A stretch of 64,000 nucleotides of DNA from Raffaelea ambrosiae (lineage: Eukaryota; Ascomycota; Sordariomycetes; Ophiostomatales; Ophiostomataceae), in the NCBI GenBank assembly GCA_002778195.1, contig PCDI01000004.1:1600783-1664782 (forward strand), written 5' to 3'. The notes beneath the pieces are model-generated. The model was not told the DNA's origin, made no database searches, and saw only the letters and a program-made list of their open reading frames with translations. Below are positions 36,537 to 48,490 of this stretch, piece after piece (the first letter of the stretch is position 1; every line of letters starts with the position of its first letter). A program made the translations under genes and the position numbers.

Positions 36537-37879
36537 TTACCGGTAGCGCCACAGAGACAGGGTGTTGTGCCGCTTCCAGGTCTTGCGGCGGCCGGCCCGG
36601 GTCTTGTTGAACTTGTGGCCCTTGTTGAGACCGCGCGACTTCTTGCCCGTAGCAGTCAGGCCGCGCGACTCGCGGTGCTTGTGCACCGGGTTCACGATCC
36701 AGTTGATGCGCGGGTCGCGGCGGATGGCGGCGTGCTGCGGGTCGACCAGGATCACCTCAAAGTACTTGTACGTCGAGTCCTGGTTCACCCAGTACGAGTT
36801 GAGCACGCGCAGGTTGGCGCAGCGGCGGCCGACACGCTCCTCCGCGGTCGACTTGAGCGAGCGCTGGTACTTGAGCTGGTTGACACCCTGGTTGGTAGGC
36901 TTGCCTGTAGGGAGGGGGTTAGTACGAGATGAGGTGCAGGGGGGAGAGAGCGACAAAGATCTCATCTGCCTGGGGACATCCCACGTCTAGACTTCCGTCT
37001 AGACGTCAGGTGTCACCGCGAGAGAGAGAAATAGGAACGTACCATAGGTGGCACCCTTAGCCACGGGCTTCTTGCGGCCACCGCGGCGGACACGCACACG
37101 GTAGATCACATAGCCCTGCTTGGCCTTGTAGCCCAGGCGGCGGGCCTTGTCCGGACGGGACGGGCGCGAAGCACGGTGGATGACGTTCAGCTGGCGATAC
37201 TACATTGCAGGAAAAAAACACTCTCAGTCAGCCACATGAACAGGTTGGGAAAAAAAGAAGAAGAAGAAAAGCAAAAAAGAAATGCCATCAAGTTTCTTTC
37301 TTTTTTTTTATCCAAGCCAAGCAGCCAAAGAAGATCAACAAGTGTTTTTTCTTTGTCTTTTTGCAGGACGGCGGTCGTCTGGTTTCAACTGGGCCAGAGA
37401 AGGATCGAGGCAGAACACCCGTAGAATTCTCTGTTTCCGAGGGGGGGAGGGGGTGAGGACGCCCTCTTTCTCTCTGTCGGACAAAAAGACACTCTCAATC
37501 TTTCGAAAAGAGGGCGACTCTACCCCATCGAGAGAAAGAAAAAACGTCCTCCCCCCCCTCAAAAACAGCATCTTCTCTTGGAACATGCTCCGTCCGTCCA
37601 TTCTCTCCAGAACGACACGCTCGGCCTTGGAAGGGGAGGGATTCTTCGACGAAGGAGGGTATTTCTTTTTTCCGTCGTCGAGACCAGCAATTTGGGATTG
37701 TTGGCAGGCCCTCCCCTCCACAAAAAAAAGAAGACGACGACGACGACAGGCAATTCGAATGGCTTGTTTGAATGGAGGTTGTTTCAACGTACTTCCCAGC
37801 AGCGGACACGCAGGAGGAAACGCAGCACATCCGACTGCTTGCGCTTCTGGAGCTCTTCGACGTACTTGAGGGCACCCAT
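36537..37879 (-). CDS. 60S ribosomal protein eL15
   Basis: eL15 is a structural protein of the large ribosomal subunit. Exons on the minus strand are 37879-37793, 37199-37043 and 36904-36537, giving 203 residues, the normal length. The N-terminus MGALKYVEELQKRKQSDVLR, the basic core YRVRVRRGGRKKP and the end HNTLSLWRYR are typical, with WVNQDSTYKYFEVILVDP in between. Intron 1 is 593 nt and begins GTACGT directly after RVRCWE; intron 2 is 138 nt with a TACTAAC branch point. Long first introns close to the start codon are common in fungal ribosomal protein genes. I looked in intron 1 for box C/D snoRNA signals and saw no convincing pair. Upstream lies a telobox-like TTAGGGTT (see 38159-38166). 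Confidence 0.96.
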
Positions 37880-39025
37880 CGTGACTGGCGAGAAAGGAAG
37901 AAGGGTGTCGTTAGTTTGTGTGCAATTCGAATGGGAGGACGAAATAGAATCGTCCAGCAAAAGACACAAGGGGGTACAAACCAGAGTTCTCTCAAATGAT
38001 CGGGGTTGGTGGTTGTCGACTTGGTGGTGGATGGATCGTGAAATTGGGAAAAGAGAGACGAAGCGCAAAAAAAAGTTCTCCGCCCTTTTGGCACACACAG
38101 AGAAGAATTTCTGCCCCAAAGAGTGGGCACAATTTTTTTTCCGCTCGAAAGTGCGTCCAACCCTAACATAAAAGCGCTAGTCTGTAAATGGAATATATCC
38201 AAAATTTAATTGAGTGGTCCACGTGTGGAATCATGTGACTGTGTCACAAAGCTAGTTTCCACTTAATAGCTAGTTAGTTTGACTCTATCGGCGCAGCCTT
38301 GTTGTCCCAGCCAATGGAGTGCTGCCACGGCACTGCAAGATGATATATGGCAGGAAAACACGCATTCTACTCATGGGTAGTTGAGTAGTGACTTAAGGAT
38401 TGAAAGCCCTCAGCGGCGACTGGGTTGGAGTGGCAGAATGTGCGACAGCCTGTTGTTTTTGGAGGGTAAAAAAGAAGTACAACAGGCTTGTCTTCCACGC
38501 TCAGCCGCCCAGGCGGGTTCGAATACTTCGATTGCATAGACACACCTGTGGTTTATAATTCACGCAGTGAACAAGATTATTTTTGGTGTGCGGGGGTGCG
38601 GAGGGTTTGACCGCTTTACTTGCTTGCTGTCGCTGTGGTTCCTTGATGGCGACAGATGTAGTTGACCTGACAGAGAGACATGTGATCTCTTTCCCAAATA
38701 GTTCACCGAGGCCTGACACCTTTGGCTGCTAGTCAAGCCAGCGCACGAATAAAGATAATACGGTGTCAATATAAGAGCCTTTAAGGAGGAACGGGCAGGA
38801 CCGCATCCAACACACCATATTTGATGTACACCTCTAATAAAAGTGAAAAAACAACGGAGTGAGGAAGAAAGAAACAGAACATGGAATGTAGTTCAACCCC
38901 CCAAACAACAAAAAAAAAACCCCCCAAAAGCCAAGAGGCTGGATACATACAGAAGAAAGACCAAAAAAACCCTTAAATAAAACAACACAATCAACACTGA
39001 TGATTCCAGACAAAGTTCCAAAGAT
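37880..39025. other. Intergenic region between eL15 and ATE1
   Basis: This holds the eL15 promoter and the ATE1 3' flank. No further gene is seen. The GTTCGAAT string near 38516 is not in a tRNA context: its flanks do not pair as a T-arm. Confidence 0.5.
38159..38166 (-). promoter_or_regulatory. Telobox-like TTAGGGTT upstream of eL15
   Basis: Read on the minus strand this is TTAGGGTT, 280 bases before the eL15 start codon. Tbf1-type factors bind such half-telomeric repeats and are the ancestral activators of ribosomal protein genes in many ascomycetes. Position and sequence fit, but a single site can occur by chance. Confidence 0.45.
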
Positions 39026-41923
39026 CTATTTGCTTTCGTGGCGCCGGAAATCCAAACACAAATGAGGCATTAAGTCGGGTCCCATGGCTGCGACCAGCTC
39101 GGCCACCTTGCACTTGAAGCTGTCACTATCGCGCAGACTGCCCACTGACCACACAGCCAAGTATTTGACCGGGAACATGGAGGGCTCCAGTGACGTCCGG
39201 ATGGGGATCTCGTTCAAGTCGACTTTAGACATCTCGTCCAGCGACGGCAGGCCGGGCATGGTGCTCGTCAGCAAGGGTATGTCTCGCTCTGCACTGCTGT
39301 CTTTGTCATCATCTTCATCGTCATCGTCATCATCTTCGTTGACCGTGCCTTCCTTTTTGTCACTGACGACACCGGCGTCATTCTCCCGGCCACTGCCATT
39401 ATGCGTGTCGGCCGACCCATTCGCGTATTCAACTGCCGCCTTGGTCTTATCTTCCTCTTCCTCCCCTACTGTCACGTCCGTACCAGCGCCGGATTTTTTG
39501 GCACCTTTGTCCGTGCCCTTGTTGGAAGCGGCTTCTTTGGCCAAACGTCTCTCCCTTGAGAGGCTGACGTACGGCTGGCGGTCGAAAATGGCCAATGAAT
39601 CCTTGTCCAAATGATCCCAGTACAGAGTCTCGGGATCGAGAACGTACTGTGGTGCATAATCAATCTTGTAGCGCATCTTGGGGCAGCTGTGAATGTAGTA
39701 GCCAGAGTACCACCAACGATAGCCCTCTTCGCGGGCCAGGGCAATCTCACGAAGCGCACCTAACTTTCCAGGATTGTGCGTATGGATGGCCTCATGGTAG
39801 AGGAAGTAGACGGCGCTGACACAATGAGGCAGTAGGTCGAGGACACCGATAGCTACGAGTTTCCCGTCCAAGCGATAGCATTGGTGAAAGGAACCAATCT
39901 TCCGCTCGGTCCCATCGACATCCGTGAATGTACCCCGGCGAAGAGGCGAGTTACACAGGAAAGAGGTAAACCCTTTGCGGGTGATCTTGGAAGGGGGTTC
40001 CTTGTGGACAACACGCTGATAGTTCTCAAACACCTCGAACTTTTCTTCCGTGAAGACATCTTCTTCTAGAGTGACCTCGAACTTGTGAGCCGGCTCCGTT
40101 GCCGTAGCGTCAGCCGGCGGTTTGTCTGTAGACCGAGAGCGGGACGGCCGTGAAGCCAGCGGTGCCAACTTGTGGCTCTCAGCCTCGTGAACACGTTCGG
40201 CCAGGTCGAAGACGGTGTCACGCCGCTTTGTCTCTTCGCGTGACCGAGGGCAAAGTCGTGCCGCCTCCTTGACGTAGGTGTCACCGATGACGTAACGGTT
40301 AAACCGATTGACGGCCTGGCGCTGATCTCTGGTAGCATGAAAGACCGAAGCGTCAAGCCGAAGGGTGTAGTGCGGACAGCAAGAGTGTCTTTGGTTGGGG
40401 CGGTAGAGCAGAGTGCCAGAACGCCTCCAACATCGGTCCACCAAGTTCTGGTACAGACTTGGGCTTAGAGAATGAGTCGACGCATAATACGAATAACCTA
40501 AAGAAAACGGAAAATAAGAGGAGGACAACGGACAAGCCGAGTACAACGCACAAGCAATTAGACACTGGCTCTCGCAGATTGCCTCTAACAGTCTCGGTGT
40601 GCAACAAAGGGTCGTGGGGGCGTTTGCACGGGGAAACAAAAATGCTGCAGCAGCCAAAACTCTGGACTCCAAAGACACGGCGGGCCAATTGATACTTAGC
40701 CTGCCAGTATCAGATGGCAGACGTGGCTAAGACGGGAACCATAGACCATGCAAGGTGGTAAGGCTATTATTGGGTGACAGGCTGGGGGTGATAGGTGGGA
40801 ATGCAGGAGAGGAGGGGAGCGGGAAATTTAGTTACGTTTTTTGTGTCTGTCGTCTTTACTTTTCCCATGACAGTAACCACAGTTGGGGGAATTGCAGTAT
40901 CCTAAAAGGCGAGGCAGAGTTACTTCAGTTAGCTATAGAGTCTCAACCCAATATGCAAGACAAGCGAGCGCACGTGACACATGACACGACATTTGAAGTG
41001 GGCAATGTGAAAATATCACGATAGCTAAGAAAGCAGCATGCACAGGAGTTGAAAAATGGCCAAAAAAAGTCATATGGATGACAGCGCAGCCGGAACGGCA
41101 TCAAGCGTGGGGGCGCGAGGCATGCAAAAGAGTCAAGGAAGCCCAACGGTACATGAGGAAAACAGGTCATTGAGGACCATGTTTAAATGTGAAGATTGCA
41201 GAGCAGTGCAACTGACAGGGCAGAGCTGTGATGTGACAGATTGGGCCAGTTGCAACAATTGTGGGGAAGGAGGGCAGATACAACAGGTTCAGCAAAGATC
41301 TTTGGGAGTATTGGTGACGGACATTGCGAATAGTGGTGTGCTGTGCTGGCAGAACTCGCGAACCAGCTGGTAGGGAAAGGGGAACAGTGGAAGACGGAAT
41401 AAATGAACAGGCACATGAGCAGTGGTGGGGTGGCCTTCATGCATACGCAGGGGAATGTGGGAGAGCCAACGGATGGGGCCGAACGATGCACGAGGGAAAA
41501 TGGTTGGGTGAGAAGGGTGGACGAGAGAGGACTGGGAGGAAGTGCTTTGTGGGTTTCTTGGGGAGGGGGTAGACAAGAGCTCGCAAAGACAGGAGAGCTG
41601 TGCAGGAAGTGTAGAGGCTTGCAGAGGCTTGCAGAGGCTTACAGAGGCTTGCAGAGACTTGCAGAAACTCGCAGACACTAAGATGGGGCACGATGGGGCA
41701 GCAGCGTAATGTAGGATGCCGTGCAACAGGAACCGCAGCAACGGTAGGCAGAACAAGGCAAATGAAATATCAAAAAGAAATTAAGAGACACAAAACACGC
41801 AGCGGAAAACAGACAACAGGCAGACTATCAAAGTTGAGAACTGAGAGCTGACAACTGCCACTTACCAATGGGCGTGATATAAGAGAAGCCCTCTTCTGGG
41901 GCCCTGATGCGGGAGGTGTCCAT
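39026..41923 (-). CDS. ATE1: Arginyl-tRNA--protein transferase ATE1
   Basis: ATE1 attaches Arg from Arg-tRNA to N-terminal Asp or Glu, creating an N-degron for the ubiquitin system. Exons on the minus strand are 41923-41866, 40901-40860 and 40497-39026 (523 residues; yeast Ate1 is 503). Joining gives FSYITPIGYCNSPNCGYCHGKSYSYYASTHSLSP, i.e. the conserved PIGY...CGYC start split over three exons. The conserved cysteines are at residues 27 and 30 (CGYC) and 73-74 (HSCCPHY); these positions hold the metal or Fe-S site in the family. The central blocks FTSFLCNSPL, GSFHQCYRLDGKLVAIGVLDLLP, SAVYFLYH and GYYIHSCPKMRYK are all intact. An acidic, low-complexity segment (Asp/Glu run, near 39300-39480) lies in the C-terminal third. 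Intron 1 is 964 nt, unusually long, and carries a 10-bp tandem repeat; intron 2 is 362 nt. Confidence 0.93.
41610..41677. repeat. 10-bp tandem repeat in ATE1 intron 1
   Basis: The unit GCAGAGGCTT is repeated about seven times with increasing divergence to the right. It lies within the long first intron of ATE1 and is read as AAGCCTCTGC in the transcript. Confidence 0.85.
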
Positions 41924-44900
41924 GGCGAACAGGAGGGGCCTGGACGGGCGCAAAGTCTGGGAAAGGAAAGTGTTCGCCAGAGCAGTACGAGGTCCTGGAG
42001 AATGTCGGCGCTGGGGGCCGCTAACCTCTCGGAAGTCTCCCTTGGCAGGCAATAGCCGTTGAGACGGATTGGATTTCTCGAAAGGGCCAGGGTCCGTTTT
42101 GGTTGGTGCGGGTGGTGCAGGCCTGTGCGGCGTCGTGTCTCTCAGACGAAGGCTATTGAAAAGCAAAAGGCTATTTTAAAAATGGACCGGGCTAGCTAGG
42201 GACGACACTGCGGCGGTGGTAGCGGTTGTGGTGGTGGTGTCGTGTGGGCGATATGGTAGGTTTGCCGGCGGAGCCGGGGGGGTCGAGCAACTCCGAGCAG
42301 CGAGTGATGGGGCTGGCCAGCCAGCAAGGGAGCTGGCGACTTACTATGTAAGACACTGGGTAAGTCCACTGGAGGGTCCCCGGAGAGAGCGGACAGAAAC
42401 GGGCCACAGGCCAACTAGGCCAAAGGCGTAGTGTAGATAGACGCAGATCCAAAGAATAGATAGGGGGAAGGGGGAAGCCGAGGGACGGGAAAATCAAGAA
42501 GCGAAGGCTAGCGAGCGGCCAAGGGGGGGAAAGGGGGCAGACGAGAGGGGGGCAGCCGGGCAGGCCACCAGGAGAGGCAGGGACAGAGGCTGGCAAGGCC
42601 AAACGAAGGATGGCAGCCGGCAGAGGGCTGGATCGCACAAGGAGCGGTGTGAGGGAAGGGCAGGAGGTGCAGGAAACGCAGGCAATACGGCAAGTACACG
42701 AAGTAGGGGAGGTAGGGGAAATATGGGAAATATGGGGGAGCACGGAAGGTACAGAAGTACACAGCAGGCATCGGAGGAAAGGGAGTGACGAGGGGGGGGG
42801 GGAGACGAGAGAAGGAGAGCCAGAGACAACGAGGCGGGGACAAGTCAGCAGCGCAGAGAGGCGAGAAGGAGGGCCGCGAGCGAAAAAGAGACGGTGGAGG
42901 AGCCTGCAGCTTGGCCCGCAGACACACGACAGTTTTCTGGGCTGATGGACAGGGCGGATGGCCAGCTCTAGGCGAGGCGAGAGAACCGGTCTATTGGGAG
43001 GCAGTAGTTAATACTATGTAGGCAGCAGAACAAAGAGAGACAAAGAAGAGAAGCGGCTCTCTTTTTTTTTTGGTGGGTGCGCAGCCGCTCTCACATGACC
43101 GCCGCGCACACGAAGCAGGCAGCGAGTGAACCAGAGAGCCAGAGAGCCAGAGCCAGAGAGCCAGAGAGCCAACGAGCCAAAGAGCCAACGAGCCAAAGGG
43201 ATAATAGTAACTAGGTCACTACGAGGAGAGTCGAAAAAGCCAAAAGCCAGAGCCACAAGAGAGCGAAAAAGTCAGAACAAGAGGGCTGGTCTGGCTCTTG
43301 TCCATAGATCTGCCAGGCACGGACGGGATTAGTACTTATGCACGTGCCCACAGAAGTACCGGCCGTCCCGTCGCCGCGCGGGAGTGACTTCTGGCGGGGC
43401 ACGCCAGGGTTTCGTCAACAGCTCTGTGATCTGCTCCGCATGGAGAGCCAACGCAAGACACTGCTCCTTGTGCGAACCCCACGCATCGGCGGCAGGAGCG
43501 TCTGCGTACCTTCCTGGGGAGCAGCTGCAGGCAGCAGACCAGAGCAGAGAACGAAAACCCAAACGCGAACAGAGCGAATAAAGCGAATAAAGCGAATAAA
43601 GCGGATAGTCAGAGCTCGTGGAGCTCGCAGTGCACATAAGCACCACCAACACACCAGAACAGCAGAGCACCTGGCAAAAACGGGAAGGTGTGCTCGGTTC
43701 ACTGCTAGAGCTGCTGCTGCCACCAACCCACGTCCGGCCAGACGAAGCTTTCCCTGAACCACTCGTAGCTTCCTTGTTCCCAATTTTTTTTTTTACCTTT
43801 TTCTTTTTTGGTCGACCCTTTTTTTTTCTACTCGCATTGGCTTTCTTTTTTTCTTTTTTAATTCTTTTAAAAAAAAGAACGATACCTACATATATCAGTC
43901 TAGCTTCCTCGCTGCTGGGGCTACCCCTCGCGCCTTCCTCTTGCTATGGCACGAGACATTTCTCTGCCACTGTCTGGGCTCTCCAGCCAGGAGAGCTTTT
44001 GTGCATCCCATCTTTCAAGCCTCGCCCCAGACATCACCACCATACCAGATCACTGTCGTCACCACCACTCCCCCGCGCTGCTCGCACCCGCATCATCGTC
44101 CGCGTCGTCCGCGCTACGCACCGCCGCTGCGTGCCGCATCCAACACGCCCGCCGGTAGCCGCTGCTGCCAACGGCCGACAGTCGCCTCACCTTTGCCTCA
44201 CCACCACGGCCTCGCCTGCTGGACTGGCGTGACCTGCTCTGCCTGCGGGCTTGCTGCGTCTTTTCCTGGCTTGCCCCGGCCCAATTGGACCACCAGTCTT
44301 GGCCGCACGCCGTGTCTGTGAGCTCGTCTCGCCCACACCACCATCGCTGGCTCGGCGGCTCCTCCTTCCCGACCTGCCTGCACCCACGCTAGAGCAAAGC
44401 CCACTGTGTGTCCTCCATCAGCCTGGGATCTACCTCATCTATCGCTTACCCCCCCTTTCCTCTCGCTCCCTCTCGCTCCCTCTCGCTCCCTCTCGCTCTC
44501 TCTCGCTCCCCCCCCTGCTGGTCTGCGGACCAACAAGAAAGCCCCCCCGAGAGGCATAAAAAGAAGTGCCAGCAGAACAGAGACAGAAAACTCCAGTCTT
44601 GTTTGCCGAAGTCTCCGTCTGTTGCCATCCAAATCGCACGGTTCTTTGCTGTGCGTGCTCTTGCCTTTGTAAGTCCTTAATTCCGAGAACGAGCTTTCCT
44701 AGCGGCCGCAAAAACTCGTCCCGCCAGACGCTGACTGGCAAGCCCACACACAGCAAGCCCCAGTAAGCCCCAGCAAACCCCAAGCTGCCCCAGCCTGACT
44801 GCGGGCGCAAAAAATCGCACACTCTGCTTCCCAACAGCTCGACTCGCTCACCAGGCGCCGACCTGCACCTTCCACCCCTCGTCACCCCCCAGACCCGTAT

Positions 44901-45396
44901 CGCACGCCTGCTCTCTGGCCATCCGTCTCATACGGTCGCAAGTTGCCTTTGGGTCGCCTGCAGAGCCAGCCAAGCGCGGCAGAGCACAGCCCAGTCGCAT
45001 CGCGCAGCCCATTCCCTGCAAGAGCCTGTCTTGCACGCACGCGACCAATCAGCCTGCGGCATTTCTCACACTTGCAACAGCTGCAACAGCTTGCTACGGG
45101 CGCAAAACAGCCCGCCGACGAGACTCTTACACGCGGGGGCGCGTCTTGCGTGTCTCTGCTGTCCTTGCGCACACTTTTTCCTCCTTTCCAACTTTGAGCA
45201 GATCCCACGATGATGCCTGCTGGTCTTTGAGAAAGCCGCAAGCTTGTCCCCTGCTGAGCTCTGTCTTCCTTTGTTCTTCAGACCCCCCTCAAGGAAGACG
45301 GACTACCATCCCGGTCAACGACCAGCGCCGCATGTGCGCAACCTATCTCTACCACGACTCCTCTCTCTCGTCTTTCTTCTATTCTTCTTCTTCCCC
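41924..45396. other. 3.5-kb divergent intergenic region, ATE1 to Nudix gene
   Basis: No gene is recognised. It contains short tandem repeats at 43130-43198 (GAGAGCCA-like units) and 43572-43600 (AGCGAATAA three times), plus TACTATGTA at 42342-42350 and 43012-43020. From about 43.8 kb the plus strand is strongly CT-rich, including TCTCGCTCCC repeats at 44462-44510, which suggests a long leader for the Nudix gene. Confidence 0.5.
43130..43198. repeat. 8-bp tandem repeat, GAGAGCCA family
   Basis: About nine imperfect units of (C/A)GAGAGCCA or AACGAGCCA in a row. It is non-coding in all frames that make sense. Confidence 0.8.
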
Positions 45397-46000
45397 ATGC
45401 TCAAAATGTCTTCAAGCGCCAGCAACAGCCGGTCCATGGAGTCCAGGACCGGCCGGACCAAGCAAAGTAAGCATCACCCCCCCCTCCCCTTCTCGCTTCC
45501 TATACTTTCTATTACCCATTTGTCAACTTGCGGACACTTATGACTGACCTCCCTTTTCCCCCGCCTCAGGATACAACTCCAAAGGCGAGCGGCTGGTCGC
45601 CGGCATCGTGCCGCTCACCGAGGACAAAAAGTATGTGATGCTGATCCAGTCCACGCGGAGGAAAGCGTGGGTGTTGCCCAAAGGCGGCTGGGAGACCGAC
45701 GAGGCGTGCGAAGAAGCTGCGCAAAGAGAAGCCTGGGAGGAAGCCGGCATTACTGTGCGCATCGACTACGACTTGGGTGACATTATTGAGACCCGGCAGC
45801 CGAAAGTCTCGTCCAAGAACAAGAAGCGCGAGATTGCCCTCTACCGCTTCTACGAAGCCACCGTCACCAGCGAAGAGGCTGAGTGGCCCGAGAAGCACAA
45901 GCGCATCCGCCAGTGGATGACCTTTGTCGATGCCTACGAGGCACTCAAGGAACGCCCCGAGCTGCAGGAGGCCCTTGACCGGTCCACCATGCAGCGGTGA
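45397..46000 (+). CDS. Diphosphoinositol polyphosphate phosphohydrolase (Nudix, Aps1/Ddp1-like)
   Basis: Enzymes of this family remove the beta-phosphate from inositol pyrophosphates and also cleave diadenosine polyphosphates, tuning phosphate and energy signalling. Exons 45397-45466 and 45570-46000 encode 166 residues, the usual size for fungal Aps1. The 103-nt intron starts GTAAGC and the join gives QRYNSKGERLVAGIVPL. The Nudix box, GX5EX7REUXEEXGU, reads GGWETDEACEEAAQREAWEEAG at about residues 62-83, with all catalytic Glu residues present. WVLPKGGWE just before it is typical of the diphosphoinositol branch. A second ATG at 45406, three codons in, has a better context (A at -3) and may be the real start. 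Confidence 0.92.
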
Positions 46001-47131
46001 CCCATGCGCTCTCCTTGCTTGGTGCTTCATACGTTCTCTGGAACCACGATGCGTCTACCAGGGTCCTTCTGCGGCCTCTCAAAAAAATCCACGATCTCCT
46101 CTTCTCTTGTTCTGCTTTTGTAACGGTGTTCCGGCTTTTCATGGGATGCGGCCCCCTTGTGCTTTCCTGTTCTGGGTTCGGGGGCGAAGAAAAAAAATAA
46201 TTAAAGAGAGCACGGAAGGCATTAGAGCATTTGCGTTTGAGATTTTGATTCTGATTCTTCCAATTTCCTCCTTTTCCTTGTCATTGATATTTCCCATTTG
46301 TTGTCTGTTCTCTTAAAGGCTGTCGTTTATTGGCAGACTCGACCTCGTCACATGGACGGGCTGTTTACGGGGTCGTTGGACTATGTACACAACCTCTCTT
46401 ATACTCTTTCCTCCGCTCTTCTTCTCAGTCCTCTCTCTCTCTATCACGGGAACAGCGGCCTGTTACGCGGGTGGTGAGGCTTCACAACAGAAAATAGAGC
46501 CAGCACAAACCGGTGTGGGCACTTGACTGATAAATGGGTTTTCCTGTTCTTCTTTTCCTTTCTTTTAGTTTCATTTTTTCTGCTTGTCTGTTCTTGTTCT
46601 GGTGTTTTCGCAACTCTCTTGTATGGGGAGGGTTGAAAGCTCAAGAGCCTGTTTATTTATTTTATTGCATATCACAGAGGAGTTTTGACTGGCAAGGGCA
46701 TGTAACATGATAGATCACAGGGACGAGAGCCTTAAAAAAATCGAAGTCTGCAACAAAACGGGGGCTGGTGGTGTATTTGGGGACCGGCGAGGGTATTACA
46801 TATATATGACAAAAAAACAAAGGGCAGCAAAAAAAAAAAAAAGAGCCATCACGGCTTGCACAAAGGCTGTCTGCAGATAGAGGGGGCCATTGCACGTGTT
46901 CACGCTTCCAGCAATGACCAAATAATGTCACTATGCATCATTAACCTGTTGTGCATCCACTTTCCATCCTTTGTCTCATGCAAGTCTCCATTTTTGTTCT
47001 CCATGTTTAACGTGAAAATGCATTATTAGAACGCCTGCTCGATAAGTGTAAAGATACAAGTGTTTTTCATCAAATGTGCCTCTTCACCAACTTCATTCTT
47101 TTGACGGTCATGATTCTGCCTCCCCCGACAA
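46001..47131. other. Intergenic region between convergent Nudix and Cog7-like genes
   Basis: The stretch is AT-rich with A and T runs and holds no recognisable gene; it is likely two 3' UTRs. Confidence 0.5.
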
Positions 47132-47303
47132 TCACAACCCTCCACGAATCTTCTGCAGCTGGCTGATGAACCCGTAGCCTGCTGCGTAGCCCCGGCTGCT
47201 GGAGGATGCCGCCGTGTCTTGGGACCCTGAAGTGTCGTCTTTGCTGCCTCCCGTGCCTGCTCTTCTTTGCTGTTGTTGCTGCTGCTGCTGTTGTTGTTGT
47301 TGT

Positions 47304-47335
<32 letters not shown>

Positions 47336-48490
47336 AAGTCGTTGCTGCTCCAGCTTCTCCCGCTCCTCCTTCTCCCGCTCTCGCTCCAGCTGCCGCTGCC
47401 GGTCCTCAACCATCCGCTGTAGCCCTTCCACAAACCGCGTCCGTGCCTTGTCCTCGGCTGTTCCCTGCCACACCCGGCACAGCGTCCGCAGCTGCTCCAC
47501 CTTGTCCGCCGCCGCGTCCAGGCCGGCGCTGTCGGCCGTCGTCGCCGTTGCCAACAGCCGCGCCACCTCGTCCCGCCGCATCCGGAGCAGCCTTTGGCCG
47601 CGGTCTTCCATGGACGTTTCCCCCGAGGCGGCGGTGTCTCCGCCACTGGTTCTGCTGCCCCCTCCGCCGGGACCACCACCGCCCAGCTCGCCCGGCCCGG
47701 ACACCGACAAAAAGGACGCGCTGACCGACAGCGCCGACGGCGGCATGACAAACTCCATGGCGTCGCCAAAGGTGTGGATGACGGCGTCGAGACGCTCGCG
47801 GACCTGGGCGAGCATGCGCAGCTGGGCCAGGGCGGGGGGCTCCTCCTCGGGCGCGGGCGTCAGAGTGCTCGTCGTCCCGTTCTCCACAGCCCTCTTCTTC
47901 TTCTCGGCCTCGCCCGTGGGCGATGGCACGCCGCCGCTGCCGCCGCCCTCCTCCGGATTGTTGGACGCCCCTGTTGCTGCTGCTGCTGCTTCTGCTGCTT
48001 GCGCGGCCAATACCTCGGCCAGCCCGATGGTCTCGCCGCGCAGCAGCTCAACCTCATAGGCCAGGCGGCTGCCGCTGCGCAGAATGTCGTCGGTCAGCTG
48101 TGTCAGGGTGCTGGAGAGGCGCGCCGTGTGGGCGCTCAGGTGGGAGAGGGTTGTCTGTGCCTGCGCCGCGAGGCCGGCCGTCGACACGCCCGTCGTGATG
48201 GATGCTGACACCCGGGGCGTGGTGCTGGCGGGCGCCACGCGGGTGGTTCCGAGCGTGGTGTTCCAGTAGGCGGCCGGGTCGAAGCCCGGCTGCAAGAAGT
48301 CCTGCAGGAACGGGTCGGTGACGTGGCTGGACTGGGGCACAATGGCCGGCAGCACGGCCGTGCCCGAGATGGAGCCGGCATGGGACCGCTGGTGGTGATG
48401 GTGGTAGGCGATGTTGCGAGCCGCTGCCGCCGAGGAAGCGATGGGCGAGGCCGTGGAGTTACCCCGGCGACGTCCTGTCGGGGCGGCCAT
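47132..48490 (-). CDS. Probable COG complex subunit 7-like protein
   Basis: The single-exon protein has 452 residues. Near residue 58 it has DPFLQDFLQPGFDPAAYWN, which recalls the start of COG7 (FxxFLxxxFDxxxWIN in animals). It is followed by a helical stretch with LSHLSAHTARLSSTLTQLTDDIL and LAYEVELLRGETIGLAEVL, as in the N-terminal COG7 coiled coil, and later a second helix pair ending with VWQGTAEDKARTRFVEGL and FISQLQKIRGGL. Fungal Cog7 proteins are short, covering only the N-terminal part of the animal protein, which fits. COG7 belongs to the eight-subunit tether for retrograde vesicles at the Golgi. Low-complexity parts are Ala and Gly runs and a poly-Gln tract at about residues 385-410. 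The assignment is from memory of the family and moderate; a generic coiled-coil protein is the alternative. It is divergent from the PARP/E2 gene with 1.3 kb between starts. Confidence 0.6.
47263..47336 (-). repeat. CAG/CAA repeat encoding poly-glutamine
   Basis: On the minus strand mixed CAG and CAA codons give about 24 Gln in a row in the Cog7-like protein. The mixture of the two codons suggests an older, partly stabilised repeat. Confidence 0.9.

Noticed and set aside
37200..37792. snoRNA inside eL15 intron 1
   Set aside because: I looked for RTGATGA and CTGA boxes on the transcript strand and found no properly spaced pair.
38500..38530. GGGTTCGAAT string resembling a tRNA B box
   Set aside because: The flanks do not form a T-stem and there is no A box at the right distance.
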